Positions 41,944-44,573 of a DNA stretch of 44,573 nucleotides are shown here, piece by piece. The DNA is from an uncultured Acidobacteriota bacterium (lineage in GTDB: Bacteria > Acidobacteriota > UBA6911 > CAINFC01). A program made the position numbers and the translations under genes. Numbering within the stretch: the stretch's first letter is position 1; each line of letters begins with the position of its first letter. The notes below the pieces were generated by a model. That model worked only from the letters and a program-made list of their open reading frames with translations, was not told the DNA's origin and did not search any database. The DNA lies in NCBI GenBank assembly GCA_903847975.1, contig CAINFC010000142.1, positions 1 to 44,573 on the forward strand, written 5' to 3'.

Positions 41944-43173
41944 TCAGCGGGCCCCCCCAAGGGGCGCCCGGCAGGAGTTGAGTTTCCGGCTGACCAGGGC
42001 GAACACCAGGGCCTGCAGCAGGAGAGCTGCGGGCACGATGGTCAGGGAGGCGCTCAGCCCGACCCGGTCGCCGAGCAGGCCGGTGAGATAGGGAAGGGTC
42101 ATTCCCCCGGAAAGGGCCATGACCAGGCAGATGCTGAAGGCGGTGCCCGAGAGCGAGCTGTAGCGGTCGCCGGCCATGCCGAGCACCAGGGGGAAGACAC
42201 TGGAGAGGCCGGTCCCGGTGAGGACCAGGCCCAGCACCGACGCGGCCAGGCCGCTTCCCCGGAAGAGCAGCAGCGAGCCCGCCAGGGTGATGCCCATGGA
42301 GGCGGCGAGCAGCGCCCGGCTGGAAAAGCGCTTCAGCAGCAGCGGCAGCAGGATGCGCACCGCCATCATGGCCAGCCAGTAGAGGGAAAGGCAGACCACC
42401 GCCCGCGAGGGCTCCAACCCGAGCTTTTCGGTAAACAGCGTGGAGGACCACCCGCCGACGGTCATCTCCATTCCGCTCTGAAAAAAGAGCATCCCCCCGA
42501 GCAGCAGCAGGACCGGCTCGCGGGCCAGGGTCCATACTTCAGCCATGGGCAGGCCGTGCGATTTCTTGGGCGGCGGGAAGCGCAGCGCGCCGAGGAAAAC
42601 GATCGGCGCCAGGATCAGCGCCCCGGCGGCGGCGATGATCGCCCGGCTGGGAACGGCCGCGGAAAGCGAGCCGTAGGCCAGCGGCGTGCCGAAGGCTCCC
42701 AGGCCGAAAAAGACGCCCAGCAGGCTCAGCCCGGAGCTGCGCCCTTCGGCGCTGAGGTCGGCGACCAGCGCGCTGGTGCCGCCGTTGATCACCCCGCCGC
42801 CCAGCCCCACCAGGAAGATCGCCGGGAGAGCCCAGAAAAAGACGGGGGTCCAGGCCAGCAGCTCCAGGCCGGCAAGCATCAGCGAGCAGCAGACGATCAG
42901 CAGGATCTTGTAGCCGTAGCGGTCCACCACCGGGCCGAAGACCAGCGATCCCAGCAGCGCGCCCAGGCTCATCCAGGTAAAGAGGGTGCCCCCCTCGGCC
43001 TTGCTGAGCTGGAAGCGGTCGGTGAGCGCCGGCAGCACCGCGCCGAGCAACGAAATGCCCACCCCGAAGAGCAAAATGGCCAGGAAGCAGGCGGCCAGCA
43101 CCCCGCGGCGCCGGAACGGCCGGGGCCCGGCCGGCGGGCCGTCGTAAGGGAAGCGGGTCGGGGTGCCGGGCAT
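41944..43173 (-). CDS. MFS transporter, FucP-like
   Basis: This 409-residue protein has twelve hydrophobic segments. It opens with AACFLAILLFGVGISLLGAVLPAL, with the loop GPVVDRYGYKILL between segments 2 and 3, GLGGGVINGGTSALVADL, and second-half motifs LLGGMLFFQSGMEMTVGGWSS and TGTGLSSVFPLVLGMAGDR. These suggest the FHS (FucP-like) family of sugar symporters, which includes fucose, glucose and N-acetylglucosamine carriers. It lies between the ROK and SIS-domain genes, 9 bases after the ROK stop. Confidence 0.85.
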   Translation of the reverse strand: MPGTPTRFPYDGPPAGPRPFRRRGVLAACFLAILLFGVGISLLGAVLPALTDRFQLSKAEGGTLFTWMSLGALLGSLVFGPVVDRYGYKILLIVCCSLMLAGLELLAWTPVFFWALPAIFLVGLGGGVINGGTSALVADLSAEGRSSGLSLLGVFFGLGAFGTPLAYGSLSAAVPSRAIIAAAGALILAPIVFLGALRFPPPKKSHGLPMAEVWTLAREPVLLLLGGMLFFQSGMEMTVGGWSSTLFTEKLGLEPSRAVVCLSLYWLAMMAVRILLPLLLKRFSSRALLAASMGITLAGSLLLFRGSGLAASVLGLVLTGTGLSSVFPLVLGMAGDRYSSLSGTAFSICLVMALSGGMTLPYLTGLLGDRVGLSASLTIVPAALLLQALVFALVSRKLNSCRAPLGGAR

Positions 43174-43182
43174 CCTTGGTCC

Positions 43183-44142
43183 TTAATCCCCGGGATGCAG
43201 CGCCAGCCAGGCGGCCCCGTACAGGGCCGACAGGCGGTCGAGGCGCGAGGCAGCCAGCCGCACGGCGCGCATGCTTTCCGGCTGGGCCCAGAGGCGGGCT
43301 TCGGCGGCAATGCGCTCCAGGAAGCGGACGGCGGGGCCGAACAGCCCGCCGCCGAAAAGAACGATTTCCGGGTTGAAGAGGCTGACCAGGTTGGCGACGG
43401 CCATTCCCCAGCAATCGATGGCCTGGTCCAGGATGCGCACCGCCGTCGGATCCTCCTGCAGGTAGGCGTCGAAAACCTGCTGGAACGGGACCGGCCCGGC
43501 CGGCAGCGGATGGCCGCCGAAATTCCGGTCCCCCTCCCGGGAGAGGGCCAGCCGAACCTGGCGCGATATCCCCGTGCCCGAGGCGTAATATTCGAAGCAG
43601 CCGGCCTCGGCGTATTCGCGCCGGTACGGGCGGCGCAGGGCCATCCAGCCGACGGCTCCCGCCGCTCCGCCGGCGCCCCGCAGGGTCTTTCCGTCGAGCA
43701 GGATTCCCGCGCCGATGCCGGTGCCCACGGTAAGGAATAGGGCGCTGCGGCATCCCTGCGCGGCCCCGAGCCAGGCCTCGCCCCGTATGCCGCAGGCCCG
43801 GTCGTCCTCGATGCGCAGGCAGGAGATCGCGGAGGCTTCCGGCATGGCCCGCAGTTCCTCCCGCAGGGGGTAGCGGTTCCAGCCGGGAATATTGGGGGCC
43901 CAGACCCGGCCCTCTTCCGGGTAGTAAATGCCGGGTATGCTGACGCCGAGGCCGTCGGGCGTAGAGCCCGCTTCCGCGGCCAGGCCGGCCAGCCGCCGGA
44001 CTTCGGCCTGCAGCAGCGCGCCGGCCTCCTCTCCCTTTCGCCCGGCCAGCGGCACTTCCCGGTGGCCGCAGAGGGTGCCGTCCGATTCCACCAGGGCTCC
44101 GGCCAGCTTGGTTCCCCCGAGATCGAGCGCCATTACGGTCAT
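43183..44142 (-). CDS. ROK-family sugar kinase-like protein with reduced zinc site
   Basis: This 319-residue protein has the ROK phosphate-binding DLGGTKLAGALVES at the N-terminus, a DGLGVSIPGIY segment, IEDDRACGIRGEAWLG (catalytic Asp region) and LTVGTGIGAGILLDG. The usual zinc-binding GHM...CxCGxxGCxE is here GWMALRRPYRREYAEAGCFE, so the His and two of the three Cys are missing while GCFE stays. Structural zinc binding is thus unlikely. It may still phosphorylate a hexose or amino sugar, in line with the neighbouring SIS and NahK-like genes. No DNA-binding domain is present. It heads the leftward operon. Confidence 0.86.
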   Translation of the reverse strand: MTVMALDLGGTKLAGALVESDGTLCGHREVPLAGRKGEEAGALLQAEVRRLAGLAAEAGSTPDGLGVSIPGIYYPEEGRVWAPNIPGWNRYPLREELRAMPEASAISCLRIEDDRACGIRGEAWLGAAQGCRSALFLTVGTGIGAGILLDGKTLRGAGGAAGAVGWMALRRPYRREYAEAGCFEYYASGTGISRQVRLALSREGDRNFGGHPLPAGPVPFQQVFDAYLQEDPTAVRILDQAIDCWGMAVANLVSLFNPEIVLFGGGLFGPAVRFLERIAAEARLWAQPESMRAVRLAASRLDRLSALYGAAWLALHPGD

Positions 44143-44148
44143 GCCCTA

Positions 44149-44178
44149 TTTTACTTTTAAAACCGGCCGGAAGTAAAA
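44149..44178. promoter_or_regulatory. inverted repeat, candidate operator
   Basis: TTTTACTT (44149-44156) and AAGTAAAA (44171-44178) are perfect inverted half-sites, 22 bases centre to centre (two helical turns). They flank CCGGCCGG and lie in the gap between the divergent ROK and NahK-like genes. The symmetry and place fit a repressor-binding site; no matching regulator is in the window. Confidence 0.45.
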
Positions 44179-44241
44179 GAAATCGGATATTATGATGTCG
44201 GAGCGGCCCGCGCCCGGGCCGTCGGCGAGGGAAAAAAGCAT

Positions 44242-44573
44242 ATGAATATGGATATCGCGGAAATCGTCAGGCATTTTCAGCTGGAGGGGGAGTACCTGGA
44301 CGGGGCTCCCTATGGCAGCGGCCACATCAACGACACCTTCCGGACCCGCTGGCGGCGGGACGGCCGGGAGGTCCCCTCGCTGCAGCAGCGGATCAACCAC
44401 CGGGTGTTCCGGGATCCCGCCCGGCTGATGGAAAACGTCCTGCGCGTCACCCGCCACCTGGCGGAGAAGCTCTCGCGGATTCCGGGCGCCGACCCGCGGC
44501 GCGAAACCCTGACGGTCATCCCGGCCCGCGACGGCCGGCCCTGCCACGTCGATGCCGGGGGGAACACCTGGCG
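44242..44573 (+). CDS. NahK-like N-acetylhexosamine kinase, cut by window end
   Basis: The first 110 codons of a rightward gene are seen, starting at ATG 44242 after GAGGGAAAAAA. APYGSGHINDTFRTRW, LQQRINHRVFRDP and LMENVLRVTRHL are the N-terminal features of the NahK branch of the aminoglycoside phosphotransferase (APH) fold, where ATP-dependent N-acetylhexosamine 1-kinases are found. The C-terminal catalytic half lies outside the window. It is transcribed away from the ROK-MFS-SIS-ABC operon. Another sugar kinase of the APH fold is the alternative. Confidence 0.82.
   Translation, partial: MNMDIAEIVRHFQLEGEYLDGAPYGSGHINDTFRTRWRRDGREVPSLQQRINHRVFRDPARLMENVLRVTRHLAEKLSRIPGADPRRETLTVIPARDGRPCHVDAGGNTW

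Overview
The window reads as a chromosomal segment of a GC-rich, diderm (Gram-negative) bacterium. LpxB (lipid A synthesis), several lipobox, Sec and Tat export signals, and a Ser/Thr kinase fused to a TolB-like propeller together recall Acidobacteriota and related candidate phyla such as Aminicenantes. That placement is inferred from gene content only. The organism uses selenocysteine, because a tRNA-Sec gene is present at 12155-12252, but no sel gene or certain selenoprotein lies in the window.

Layout. (1) 81-7967: tRNA-Arg(UCU), then rightward genes: a zinc-ribbon/PEGA/TPR membrane protein, a secreted unknown, QueD, LpxB and two exported metallopeptidase-like proteins whose HExxH motifs both appear to be destroyed. 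(2) 8008-15143, leftward: glcD-glcF, tRNA-Sec, a DsbA-like thioredoxin, a family 2 glycosyltransferase, pdxJ and rsmI. (3) 15309-20749, rightward: PdxA2-like dehydrogenase, DUF1537 four-carbon sugar-acid kinase, uroporphyrinogen-decarboxylase-like protein and GH51 arabinofuranosidase. (4) 20761-21816: a REP-associated tyrosine transposase (RAYT)-type gene. (5) 22035-28656: exported glycan-active proteins (a LamG-like protein, GH29 fucosidase, GHL10 and a large beta-helix protein). (6) 28873-33073, leftward operon: MFS transporter, Gfo/Idh/MocA oxidoreductase, NagB-like protein and RraA-like protein; a divergent isochorismatase-family hydrolase follows. (7) 34131-38389: Ser/Thr kinase-propeller, a 102-residue Cys-containing small protein and a radical SAM/SPASM protein. 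(8) 38606-44142, leftward: ROK protein, MFS transporter, SIS-domain protein, sugar-binding lipoprotein and sugar ABC ATPase, with a divergent NahK-like kinase cut by the window end.

Two themes stand out. First, a family of short repeats with core GGGACA(T/C)CCACTT (or its complement) forms six clusters between 10.4 and 28.9 kb. Four are intergenic, one lies inside pdxA as an apparent in-frame insertion, and one forms the N-terminus of the glycosyltransferase; one cluster lies next to the RAYT gene. This looks like a RAYT/REP-type system that also edits protein ends. Second, the 102-residue protein and the radical SAM/SPASM gene form a candidate peptide-modification (RiPP-like) pair. They lie in the same reading frame, separated by a single UGA, in a genome with tRNA-Sec.

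Metabolically, the window describes a scavenger of plant or mucin-like glycans. Exported arabinosidase and fucosidase activities and beta-helix proteins would release sugars, MFS and ABC systems would import them, and the NahK, NagB, SIS, ROK and tetronate-type enzymes would process amino sugars and sugar acids.
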